Source of the DNA: Gloeopeniophorella convolvens
Lineage: Eukaryota; Basidiomycota; Agaricomycetes; Russulales
Direction of reading: 5' to 3'
Assembly (NCBI GenBank): GCA_022496205.1
Contig: WTXD01000006.1
Span: 558,001 to 622,000, forward strand
DNA: 64,000 bases
The notes beneath the pieces were generated by a model. That model had not been told where the DNA came from, ran no database searches, and saw only the letters and a program-made list of their open reading frames with translations. Each line of letters begins with the position of its first letter. Within the stretch, counting starts at the first letter, position 1. The translations under genes and the position numbers were made by a program. This document shows, in pieces, positions 23,598 through 34,404 of the stretch.

Positions 23598-24710
23598 CTA
23601 CGGGACCGCAAGCTTGCTGACGAGCAGGTGCTGCGAAACAATCTTGTCCTTCAACTCGCGCTCGACCTCGCCGAGATCCCACGTCGCGCTGACGTAGCGG
23701 CCAGAGAGCCAGTCTGCGCGCCCAGACGAAATGTACAGCATCACCGCCGCGGGCAGCGCGGGCGGGTCGTCTGCGGCGATTGGCGCCGCCGACACGACGT
23801 ACAGCTCCGTATCGACGATGCCCGGGTGCAGTGCGAAGACCTTCACGTCGGGGTACTCTGCAGTCCGCAGCGATTCAGCGCGCGCAGACGCGAGTGTGGT
23901 TGGGGTACGCTCACCTAGCGCGACGAACTCGACGAGTCGCCCCACGGCGTGCTTCGAGATGGCGTACTGGCTCGAGAATGGTATGCGTAACTGCGCGGCG
24001 ATAGAGCTCGTCACGATAATGCGGCCCTTGGTCTTGACTAGCTCAGGGACTGCAAAACTATGTCGGACGCGTCAGCACCCGCACGACAAGCGCACAATGC
24101 AATGCAACGATTGGCGCGCGCTCACTGGATAAAGTTGTACGGCCCGCGGACGTTGACTTCGAGGACGCGCCACCAGCTCTCGGGATCCTTGGTTGTGAAC
24201 GCTGCGGCACGCGATCGATCGATCAATTAGTGCGGGCTCCGGCGCAGGCTGAGGCGAGACACGCACGCGCATCCGTCGGGAGCACCAGGCCCGCGTTCGC
24301 GACCAGCACGTCGAGTCGGCCGAACTCCGCGACCGCCGCAGCGACCGCCTGCTCCCCCGCCTTGACGTCGCTCACGTCCGCGGGGATGGTGAGCACGCGC
24401 GCGGTGGGCCGCTCGCGCAGGATGGCGGCTTTAGCTTCGTCGAGTGTGGCCTGTTCGCGCGACACGAGCACGAGCGACGCGCCGGCGCGGGCGTACTGCA
24501 GCGCAGCTTCGAGGCCGATGCCGCGCGAGGCACCGGTGATCAGGACGACTTTTCCTGCGAATGTCTGGGCATCGTAGTGCGCCTGAGGATCGATTGTGGG
24601 GTATAGCCTGGGTCAGGCTCGTCAGCGACGAGCGGTGGTGGTGTGGAAAAACCTGTTCACTCGTGACGGGCAGCCACCTTGAGGTCTTCGTCGAGGCCAA
24701 TAAAACTCAT
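23598..24710 (-). CDS. Short-chain dehydrogenase/reductase (tandem copy 1)
   Basis: NAD(P)-dependent oxidoreductase of the classical SDR fold. After a short first exon (MSFIGLDEDLKVAARHE, start at 24710) comes YPTIDPQAHYDAQTFAGKVV and the cofactor motif LITGASRGIGLE. Further motifs are the LVANAG strand, the membrane-proximal-looking WWRVLEVNVRGPYNFI, and the catalytic Ser-Tyr-Lys set (SSIAAQLRIPF followed by QYAISKHAVG). The C-terminal part holds VKVFALHPGIVDTELYV and SGRYVSATWDLGEVERELKD. Four or more short introns join in frame. The length of about 300 residues is normal. It pairs with a near-identical architecture about 1.7 kb further right, on the same strand. The substrate cannot be predicted. 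Confidence 0.9.
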
Positions 24711-24784
24711 GTCTGCGGGGGGTTACTTTGGGTGTTGAACACGCTGGAGGCTCAGGTAGACCACACTGGCGCAGGTCAATAGAG

Positions 24785-24792
24785 TATTTATG
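24785..24792 (-). promoter_or_regulatory. TATA-like box of SDR copy 1
   Basis: On the minus strand this reads CATAAATA, about 75 bp upstream of the ATG at 24710. The paralogue has a TATA box at almost the same distance. Confidence 0.5.
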
Positions 24793-26031
24793 ACCCCACT
24801 TGAAGTAGTACGAGATGCACGCTGCTACGGCCTTGGTTGCCAGATGGGCATCAGGCTGGTGCCGACAAGGCGTGCGTGCAGATGCCGCATGAAGTGATCT
24901 GCGCCTGCGATATGTAACGAACTCAACGCTTACTAAAGCGAAATAGCGAGTCCTCCGAGCCTTAGGCATCGTTTGCTGCTTCTCAGGTGCATCTACCTCA
25001 TCATCGTGATAACGCTTGTTCGTCACCTAGGAGTAATCCAGTAGCTGAAACAAGGCAGTTAGTTGGACCCAGGCTCAGTCGATGATACGAACATATTCCG
25101 GACATTGTAGGCTGCAGCGAGGATATGTCGGCGTGCATTTGCTTCCGCTGCCCATGGAGTTCTGCGATCCCACTGGAGCTGTTTCTTGCCATCACCGGCT
25201 GCACCTAATAATCCATGTCTCCGATTCACTCGTGGATTCTACAACATATGGGTTGGTACGGATGATTTGCCATGGACCTGCCGGTACCCCACTTTGCTGT
25301 GAGGTAAATGTTCACTCCCCCAATACTTACCCGACGAAGATCGCATCCGGGAAGAAGTTCGGGGATCCCAACAACGCCGAGCCGGCGCAATCATGACCGG
25401 TCGTTTCACTGCAAAGGAAGAAGGAACTGTTTGCCGATAATCTCTCATCTCAATCACACTCAGCCTCATCTTGTGTGCTCGTGTACGTGCCGACCACTTA
25501 CAATCAGATATTAATTCGACGTTGGTGGGGTTCACCTGCCACTCGGTACGAATTTGTCACCCTTGGAGGCAGTGCGGCACCCAATCTAAACAAAGGCGAG
25601 CGAAGACCTAGATGATCCGTGAGTTACCTCCGATCTCGATTATTCGGCATAAATGGAGGAGCCATCGATCCCTGGACCCGCGAAAGGAATTGCACTTGTC
25701 TGTAGAAAAGGAGGAGCTGTGAAGTGAAAAATAGGTACATGCCAGCGCGGCGAGCAACCTACTGGAGCAATCAATGAAGTACACCATAGTTTGCGTAACC
25801 CTCTCTTGCACCTAACGGGCACTACCGCCGCTACGACAAAAATACCTGGTAAATGAAATGGGCATTGCAGGTGAGAGGCTGTTGAATTGCGTCAACCATG
25901 AATGTGGTTAGTGCCTGAAGAAGCAACGTTCATATGGCCATACTTACCGTCGACGTCCCTCAAGCCTGGTCAGGCCCTGACGGATGACAAGGGTGGGCCG
26001 AGAGTCGGCCAACTTCGAAAGTATATATCCC

Positions 26032-26057
26032 ACAGCGAGCGTACACAGCGAGCGTAC
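26032..26057 (+). repeat. Perfect 2 x 13-bp direct repeat
   Basis: The unit ACAGCGAGCGTAC occurs twice back to back in intergenic DNA; it looks like a recent slip or small duplication. Confidence 0.8.
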
Positions 26058-26410
26058 ACTCCTCCGAGTGATTGCACTGGTAAATCAAGAAATTCCTCGG
26101 ATTGTAGCTGTTAGCCGTCATGCATGTCACTGACTCATTGGGGCCAGCCCAGCCATACCACTGCAACACGGGGGTTGCCGCAAATAGCTTATGTCATCCA
26201 GTGCCACATGCCACAGCATTTCGGAGTCTTGCGACTCCCACTTTACGGATGCTTTCAAGGTAATACTTACGGGCTACGGGCTCACCCTCAACGGCGCTCA
26301 ACGGACAACTGCGATTCACGTAAACGTATATTCTTGACATCTATCTAGTAGAGTGCTCGCAGCACGCCCGCGCATACGCGCATACGACCGCCTTCCGCTG
26401 ACCTCACCCT

Positions 26411-27502
26411 TTACTGGGGGATAGAAAGCTTGCTGACAAGCCCATGCTGGGCCACGATCTTCTCCTTCCAGTCCCGCTCGACCTCGCCAAGGTCCCAAGT
26501 CGCGGAGACATAGCGACCGCTAAGGTAGTCCGCTTTGCCCGCTGTCAGGTATAAGATGCTCGCCGCGGGAAGTGCGGTGGTATCCTCGACGGGGACCGGC
26601 GCCTTGGACTCGATATTGAGTTCAGTCGCGACAACGCCGGGGTGGATAGAGAAGATTTTCACGTCAGGGTACTCTGCAAAGTGCCAATAGTCAACTGAAG
26701 GTATGCTGAGGTGTGGCAGAGCTCGACGCACCAAGGGCGACGAACTCAGCGAAGCGGTCGACGGCGTGCTTGGACGTGCAGTACTCGCTGGCGAAGGGAA
26801 TGCGAATCTGGGCCGCAGCTGAGGTGACGATCACAATGCTGCCCTTTGTCTTCACCAGCTCCGGGATCGCGTAGCTGCATGACACAGGTATGAAGAGTAT
26901 GTGTCAAAACTAGATTGACGCACTCACTGGACGTAGTTGTAGGGCCCACGGACGTTGACCTCGAGAACGTTCCACCACGCGGACGGATCCTTAGACGCGA
27001 ATGCTGGCAATACATTAAATCAGCTTTGCCAATCATGCGCAGTCTGACAAGTGGACCCACGAGCATCCATGGGGCGGACCGCTCCAGCATTGGCAACGAG
27101 GATATCCAATCGGCCAAACTTGGCCACGGTGGCGGCGATCACCTCCTCAGCCCTCTTGACGTCGCGCACGTCCGCGGTGATGACGAGCACCTGCGTAGAA
27201 GGATCTTCGCGCAGGATCTCGGCCCTGCTGGCGTCCAGCGTCTCCTGCTTGCGTGCAACGAGGACCAGGATTGCACCGGAGCGGGCATACTGTAGCGCGG
27301 TCTCGAGACCGATGCCGCGGGACGCGCCAGTAATCAGCACGACTTTTCCCTTGAACGTCTTGGCCTTGTAGTGGGGCTTCGGGTCAATGGTAGGGTAAAT
27401 GCTAACATGTATCTTTAGTCTTCCGCAGGCACATAAACGAGATCAAACTCACTCATGGCGAGCAGTAACGTTGAGGACTTCGTCAACTCCGACAAGGGAC
27501 AT
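26411..27502 (-). CDS. Short-chain dehydrogenase/reductase (tandem copy 2)
   Basis: Paralogue of the SDR to its left, on the same strand and with the same exon pattern. It begins MSLVGVDEVLNVTARHE (start at 27502), then YPTIDPKPHYKAKTFKGKVV, cofactor motif LITGASRGIGLETALQYARS, VANAGAVRPMDA, WWNVLEVNVRGPYNYV and catalytic residues in TSAAAQIRIPF plus EYCTSKHAVDRFAEF. The end reads GRYVSATWDLGEVERDWKEK and KLSIPQ. All core SDR residues are present, so it should be active. Against copy 1 it differs most around the substrate-side loops and has SEYCTSK where copy 1 has SQYAISK. Substrate is unknown. Confidence 0.9.
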
Positions 27503-28636
27503 GATGATGTTAGATGCTGGTGCTGTACTGTGAACAAGGGTTGGCGATGATGGACAATTCACAGTGCATCCTGTGCTGTTTTATAGGGGGTTTGCATGAC
27601 AAGGCTTTGCCAAACTCGCGTTGGTACCGGTGCATGGATGCCGCTGACTGAGCGAGAGTGCATGGACGTGAAGTGAACGCCCGCCGTTCCGCGAGCTAGC
27701 GGTGGAGCCAATGCAAAGCGAAACCATACGGTTTGAAAGCATCGCCTAGTATGTGCATATGACTAATGACTCACCTCGCGACTGTTATGTACTTAGAAGC
27801 TGCATACGATTGATGCTTGCTCAGCAATGCGGGCATGACCCTCGGGCGATCTCCGCCGTTTAGAGTTTCCTTTTACTTGTGTTCGTCGCATGCATATGCC
27901 TATCGCGAAACGTTCTTGCGCCCTCGGTATCTGCCTGCTCGTTTGTTATCGTGTTGCCTGAAGGCTATGTCATCATCGTCGATTCAACTTCCGAGGTTTT
28001 GCAGCAGTCAGCATTACAGAGCAATAGCCATGCATTGCACTTGAACAGCCGCGCCCTCCTGAACCTGCCCAAATAACGGCGGTGGCCTTTACCAAGAGTG
28101 CCAGCCCGGCGCGCTGTCGCATCGCGACATCGGCCTAAAGGGGTCGCTAACTGCACTTAAACTGCACCATACTGCACCCTTATCACGATGTCGGATTACA
28201 AAGTGACGGTGTGTTCTTTCCATGCGCTTACTCACAAACGTCAGAAGAACATCTTCAGGACGCGCGCCGCAGCCATGGATTGTGGATTGGTGCTTCCTGA
28301 ACGCTGGCTGGGCAAAGCCTATCGAGCCCAAAAAAAACTCAGAGCGGTGCAATTTCGAAGCCTTTTCCCCCCAACCTCCTCATCAACTCGTGCGTAGCTA
28401 GAGCCCTCGCCGGTGCGTCCGTGGAGTACTGCTGATGGGGCACACGCTGGGTCCTTTACAGCCATGAATGCATCACTAAAATACGACGAGATTAAGGTTG
28501 TGCTATATTATACTTGGCAAATGTATTAAGAGTCGCTGTGCACAGGAATTCATGAAAGCAACGTAGTATCAGAACTTGTGGACTAAATCTACCCCATCGC
28601 AACGCAGGACGGCCGACGAGAGTGCCGCTGTTCGGC
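27503..28636. other. Intergenic, promoter of SDR copy 2 and 3' flank of protease A
   Basis: About 1.1 kb. Apart from the TATA box near 27580 I see no gene, RNA or repeat. Confidence 0.5.
27578..27585 (-). promoter_or_regulatory. TATA box of SDR copy 2
   Basis: TATAAAAC on the minus strand, about 76 bp upstream of the ATG at 27502. Confidence 0.6.
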
Positions 28637-30461
28637 TCAACCCCACCGAGGATTGTTGATCCCACCGAGAGCATGCGCCATCCCGTCCCGAGGCGCTGGG
28701 TCCATCAGCGCCATGCGATAACCCTCGACCTCGCGCAGCTCGCCTGCGGGTGCCGGCGCGTCGAGCGACCGGTACGGCTTCAGCACCTCCACGCCGTCGT
28801 CGTCGATGACAGGACGCGGCCCGCGCGGCGCGCTGCGGCGCTGCCGGCGGCGGCGGCACACGAAGAGCCCCGCGCACATGGCGACGAGCGAGCCCGCGAG
28901 GACCGAGCCGCCGACGATGAAGGGAACTTTGTGCCGCGCGAGGAAGTGGCGGATCTTGTGGCCTGCGGCGCTGTTAGCGGCGGGTCCCGGGTGCTCGCGG
29001 CGGCGGGACATGACAGCGAGTTTGGCACCCGCTTGGAGGCTCCTCCGCGCCTTAATAAACTCGATGTGCGCGTTGGCAGGCTGTGTCGTGGGCAGCATCT
29101 GGACGGACGGCTCGTCGCCGAAGTTCAGGAGGAGGTACGTGTTGCGTACTATGGAATCTCCAGTCAGCCAGGTGGAGGTGAGAGGACGGAGACCTACGCC
29201 AAGTCGCTCCCAGGATTAACTCGTGGCCCGAAGACGCGGGCAGAAACTACGATGTCTACAATCAGGATGCAACGACGAGCGGCCCTCGACGACGGGCACG
29301 CACAGAGCCAATGCAATCAAGGACGTTTCCATCCTCGTCAAGATTCTCCACGTTGGCATCCAGAGGATGCACGGGGTATGCCACCCCGCCAAACGTGAAC
29401 GTAACATTGACTTCAGTATCGCACGGGATCACCCAGGACTTGTCTTTGTCTGAGATTTGTTGAAGTTGAGCCCCTTTGATGTGCGAGTACATCGCGTCCG
29501 AAATTTCCCTGTTTTCAAATCTGAGGATAACCACGAAGATTCAAGAGACGGCTGGCGCACTTCGGCACACGAGAGAAGAACGAGCCGGTGTCCAGGACGG
29601 CCGTCAACTGTCTGCTGTCCCTGGCTTCTGCGGCTGCTTCAAGCCTGAGATCGGGACCTGCGATCCCATCGGGGTCCAAGAGCACCTGCCAGCGCTGGGC
29701 CGCAGAGTGCGCAGCGGCGGGGGCGAGCGGGAGCCGGGGCATGCGGAGGACATCGTCGAAGCCTGGGATCGCCTCGCACATTGTCAGCTGTGCGGGGAGC
29801 CTCCGTGCCCTCCCGGCGCCGCGCCCTAGGAGAACTGTGACATATTTCCCGGGGGCGTCGATACCAACCGAGGCGGGGGGCGCGAGCCCGATGACGCCTT
29901 GGCCGGCAGGCCGCTCGTGCGAAGGCGCGACCTCGACTGCGAATAGCGTGAGAATGTCGTCCTGCGGGTGCGGGGGCGTGTCACTCACCGAAAGGGACGC
30001 CAGGTGCAGTGTGTGCCATGATTTGTAGCTGAGCTACTTTCACGGGACCTAGGCATGGAGTCGGTGAACAGCACTGGGAAGCCATGGGAGGTACGGATCG
30101 AACCTGATATTTGGCCGGTGGTGGGGTTATCGATGATGGCGTCGGTGCAAGTATCGGCAGCATCTGCAACCGTACCCGCAACCCACAGGTCTGAGCTACA
30201 GTGGGCACGCAGTCAGAGTTGGTCTGTTCACCAGAAAGGAAGATCCCGGATTTACCTTCCTGTATCGACCCTAACGGAGAATGGCTGCCCTCCAAAAGTG
30301 ATGTCGACAAAGTGACCTGCGTCCAATAGCCTGCGGCGGCTGGGTATGTCATGCCCTGTCGTACGAAAGTCGTACAACGCCTCCTCCAGCACAATCGATT
30401 GGGCGTGCGAGATCGTCTGCAGAAGAATAAGAAAGAATATAGAAAGTAAGGGGAGTATCAT
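28637..30461 (-). CDS. Membrane-anchored aspartic protease, family A1 (tandem copy A)
   Basis: Pepsin-type endopeptidase. A signal peptide (MILPLLSIFFLILLQTISHA) is followed by FVDITFGGQPFSVRVDTG, with the first active site DTGSSDLWVAG split by an intron. The second active site is AVLDTGSFFSRVP, and between them lie GVIGLAPPAS and WQVLLDPDGIAGPD. The C-terminal lobe has WVIPCDTEVNVTFTFGGVAY and YLLLNFGDEP. One TM helix follows (VPFIVGGSVLAGSLVAMCAG) and a basic cytosolic tail starting CRRRRQRR, so the enzyme is probably held at the cell surface. Compared with copy B, the stretch after GVIGLAPP is about 25 residues shorter, removing the segment around DRIFRQ; whether the fold tolerates this is uncertain. 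Both catalytic Asp remain. Confidence 0.82.
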
Positions 30462-31558
30462 AGTGTGCTCGAATGCTTGGGGTGAAAAAGTGCAGGAGGT
30501 GGAAACAGTGTGCGTTTATTAAATCCATGAGCGAGTGCTGCATACACGCGCAACCCTCGAGTGCCATCGCGTCACGACATGGTGCGCCCTTGGGCGAGCG
30601 CCCGGGGTGACTCGCGGACTGCCTGAGTCCGTCTAGCGAGGAGGCTGGAACGCTGCCAGGCCGATGGCAATGTGAAGAGAAGCCGTAGATAGATAGCTGG
30701 CTCTTGCCCAGGTCGCGGCTGACGGTCTTGGGCTCTTGGCTGATGGGTATCGGTGGAAAGCAGGGAACGGTCGCCACAGGTCCGGAGATCTCCAAGCCCT
30801 AGGGAGTTGCGATCGAAAGCAGGGCGCTACGCCGGTGGGAGGGGCGGGTCGATTGCCATCGTCGTGTGGGTAAACGAGGCCGAGGATAATCACCGATTGA
30901 ATACGTCTGTTGGCGCCATGCATGGACGGAGAAAGCAAACGTGCGTTGATTGATGGGTTCCCGGTGACCAGTTGACTAACGTTGCAATAGGGTTTTGGAG
31001 CAGGCCTATATCAGATCAGGTCCAACAGCGAGTGTCAAGGATTATGAAGAGGCCTTCGTCTGGCCTCCAGCTGGGGGCAAAGCCAGTAAGCTCCAGCTCT
31101 AGTGCTCTCCGACAGGCGCAAAGCTCGGCGGGAAGAGGTCGCCCCCGACGACACGACACAAGCGCTCCCAAGAGCATGTATGTTGTATGTATGAAGCTGC
31201 AGCAGGCGCTGCAATATCCGGCGATCGATCAACAGGGGTACGCTAGGCTTGTTTCCACTTGAGTAACTGTTCCTGAAGGCAATGCAGACACGTTGTTCAC
31301 GTCCGCGCCGAGAGCGTGCAAGCTGTCTGAGGCAACGATGGTGCGCGGCGACACGAGCGCCCGATGCCCGTCCGAGTCCCCCAGATTCCCAGCACGTGCC
31401 ACCAGCTAGTGCGAGACTACAAGTATAAAAGGTGCAAACCAATACAATTACTTTTCTACAGGCACAAAGCAAAGCACGCATACAATACTCCAAAGTAAAT
31501 GTCCAAGCACCCCGTGCCGCGCCTCCCGCTCCGCGTCCTGACACCCGCACGCCGACGC
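30462..31558. other. Intergenic between the two aspartic proteases
   Basis: About 1.1 kb. A TTTAATAAA-like AT-rich stretch near 30514-30524 on the minus strand may be the core promoter of protease A. No other feature was recognised. Confidence 0.45.
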
Positions 31559-33472
31559 TCACCGCCCCGGGCCCCACGGGTCGGCATACCGCGGGTCCGG
31601 AGCAGGAGGCGCGTGGTAGCCCGCGACATACTGCATCTGCATGTCGCCCCCGGGCGCGGGGTCCGCGAGCGCACGGTATGCCGGCCGGCGGGGGCGGCAC
31701 GCGAGCCACGCGGCGCTGAGGAGCAGCAGGGCGCCGGCGACTGCCGCGCCGATGATAAGCGGGATCTTGTGCTTCTCGAAGAAGCCCTTGGCGCCGCTAT
31801 CGTTATTGTCGTTATTGTTGTCGTTGGTGTTGTCGTTGTTGTTGGTGTTGTTGCCGCTGCCGTTGTGTTGTGAGCCGGTCGTGTCCTTGCCCTGCAGGCG
31901 AGTGGCGACAAAGTCGGCATGCGCGGCGGCCGGGTCGGTCGTCGAGACGAGCTGGACGTACGGCGCGGCGGTCGCAGAGGTGCTGCCGTCGATGAAGTCG
32001 CCGTAGTCGAGGAGGAGGTAGACGTTGGTCACTGCGGCGAGAGCGTGAGCGTGACCTGTGGTAGGCCGCAAAGCGGGCGGACGTGCTTACGGAAGGCCAT
32101 GCCGAGGATCACGTCGTACGTCGGGTCCTGCGCGCCAGAGATGCGCGGTTGGTACTGTGGTGGATTGAGTCAGCACGGGGTGTCCCGCGCGGGGTATGAT
32201 GCATGATGTGCGCGCACCGGGCCGTAGCAGATGTCTTTGCCGTCGTCGTCAACGCCCTGCTGGTTCGTGTCGAGCGGGTGCACGGGGTACGCCTGCCCGC
32301 CGATTTTGAACGTGAGGTTGACCTCCGCGTCGCACGGGATGACCCAAGTGGGCCCGTTCAACGACACAACGTTCTGCAGCTTCGCGCCTTTGACGCCCGA
32401 ATAGATCGCTTGCGCGACGTAGCTGCCACACCGCGATATTCAGCACATCAAGCAGCAGGTAGGAGAATGGGAGGGTGGAACACGCACTCGGGCACCTGCG
32501 GGAGCGAGAAGCCCGTGTCGAAAACCGCGACGAGTTGGCTACTGTTGTGGCTCGGAGCAAAGCTGCTGTTGCTCGTCGTCTTGATCGCCTGCCCGTCGGG
32601 GCCGATGATGCCGTCGGGGTCGAGGAGTACGGAGAAGTGCTGGTCGGCCTCGATCGCGCTCTGGAGGACCGTGACGGGCACCTTGGGCTGGCCGGTGATA
32701 TTCTGGAACGTGGGCAGCACCTCGCCGACAGTCATCTCGCCCTTGTACGTCTCAGCGGCGTCCCCCGGCCTGCTGAGGAGTACGGTGAGGAAGTTGGGCG
32801 TGCTCGTGTTCTGGCGGAAGATGCGGTCGATTACGGTATCGCCCGCGGGGCCATTCAGCGCGTCGTGGACCTGCGAGCCCGCGTTAGGCCCGAGGCCGAC
32901 CAGTCCGAAGCCCACAGGCGTGTCGTTTGCAGGCGGGACGGCGACTGGGGTGGAGGTCAGCATGGTTGACACGCCGATGCGGCACAACACGGCACGGCAC
33001 GCACTGAAGGCCTGGTCTGGGATAGTGAAGTCGAGGAACTTCAGCTCCGCAGTCTGCACTGGGCCTTTGGGAGGGTGTGAGCTGCGCAACTCAGAAGACT
33101 AGTACCACAGGCAGGTAGCGCACCTGAGTCCGCGCCGACGGCATAAACGACGGAGGCTGTGGCGCCCGTGTCTTTGGCACCAGGCACGGCGCCAGCGACC
33201 CAGAGATCGGAGCTGGTGGAGGCTCAGCACGGTGCACGCTGCGAGCGGTTCTGTGCTTACCTGCCTGTGTCGATAACGACAGAGTACTGCGCTCCTCCGA
33301 GCGTGATGTTGATATGGTAGCCCGGGGTTACGTCGTTATAGTCGAACCCCGACGACGAATCACGGGTCAGTAAATTTGGGGGCGTGAAGCGGCGGAAGAG
33401 GTCGACTGGTGCAGCAGCGAGGGCGCCATGCAAGAGGGCTGCGAGCAGGACAGCCGACGTTGCTGGGTGCAT
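31559..33472 (-). CDS. Membrane-anchored aspartic protease, family A1 (tandem copy B)
   Basis: Paralogue of copy A on the same strand. Start at 33472 (MHPATSAVLLAALLHGALAA, a signal peptide); the frame upstream opens on TTG. Domains: YHINITLGGAQYSVVIDTG with DTGSSDLWVAG across an intron, FGLVGLGPNAGS, the DRIFRQ segment missing from copy A, FSVLLDPDGIIGPD, and the second active site AVFDTGFSLPQVP. The residue after that DTG is Phe rather than the usual Ser or Thr. The C-terminal lobe (WVIPCDAEVNLTFKIGGQAY) leads into an Asn/Asp/Thr linker (about 31801-31863), one TM helix (IPLIIGAAVAGALLLLSAAW) and a short cytosolic tail. Probably a surface protease, in the manner of yapsins. Confidence 0.86.
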
Positions 33473-34404
33473 TGCGGGGGCGGAAACAGACAAGGTGGAA
33501 TCAAAGGAAGTGTATTTATCCCTTTGTGCGCCTGGATCCTCGCGAAGATTAGACGCTGCGTGTCCCTGATGAATCGATGAGGCGTGGGTCAGGAATGCTG
33601 TGCGTATGCTGTGATTATGGCAGCATGTTCAGACTGCCGAATAGCCCATGGGGCTGAGGGAGGCGGAGAGGACAAGCACATCAGAGGGTCGCGCATGACG
33701 GCCGGTCTGGCAAGTATGATATATTGCTGGTTGAGACATTGTAAGGCGGATGTTGGGTCAATGTTGCGGTGCGTCGGAGGAAGCTCTGGTTGTAGGGAAG
33801 ACAAGTACAGTAGGCGGAACTCGGACTGATGGAAGTGACGACGGCGGATGCACTGCCGGCCGCCGCCAAACTGCCGCCAACTTGGCGACTGTGCGATCAA
33901 GAGATGATCAGCGTTGCAGCGTGCTGCGAACCTGCATCCCGAGGACCATGGGTCGTATCAATCGGCCAACGAGTGCAGTGACTACGCCATAACTGGGCAA
34001 CAGGCTGGAGTGCGGCGAGTTGGGGAGAGACTGTAGATATCCCCAGAAAGGAAATAGTTCTCACGGGTGGGCATCAAGGCAAAGAGGGTTTGGTTGTCTC
34101 GAGGACCGCTTTCGCCGCCAGTCTTCGCCTCTGTGTTCCGTTGTGCCTTTCCCGCCCGGTTTCGTTTCCCGTCAGCAGCGAACGGGCCACAACTCTGCCT
34201 CGCGCCCGTCCCGCTCGCAAGATCAGCCTCGCTCGTCACAATCGCAAGCGGGATCGGTCCCGGAGCCCACGCGTCCCGGCCCTCGAGCCCTTGTTTTACC
34301 CTTCTCTTCAATCTCCCTTGCCGTGACAGCGTTTCTTCCTCTTTCCCCCTTCTCGCCGACTTCATGCCTAGTTGCTCCCCTTCACCTTTCATACGCTCAA
34401 ATCG
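33473..34404. other. Divergent upstream region
   Basis: About 0.9 kb between protease B and the Ser-rich protein. The right half is C/T-rich and typical of a fungal 5' leader. No gene recognised. Confidence 0.5.
33511..33520 (-). promoter_or_regulatory. TATA-like box of protease B
   Basis: GATAAATACA on the minus strand, about 40 bp upstream of the ATG at 33472, implying a very short leader if used. Confidence 0.45.

Larger units (their letters stand above)
24711..26410. other. Intergenic between the SDR paralogues
   Basis: About 1.7 kb. Only short frames without recognisable motifs are present, so I see no gene. It contains a TATA-like box for SDR copy 1 and a perfect 13-bp direct repeat near 26032. 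Confidence 0.5.

Noticed and set aside
33335..33365. GGTTCGA-like B-box suggesting a tRNA gene
   Set aside because: It lies inside the first exon of aspartic protease B, and no matching A-box or cloverleaf could be drawn.
12776..33472. MFS, SDR and protease pairs as a secondary-metabolite cluster
   Set aside because: No polyketide synthase, peptide synthetase, terpene cyclase, P450 or pathway-specific regulator was seen; the pairs are better explained by separate tandem duplications.
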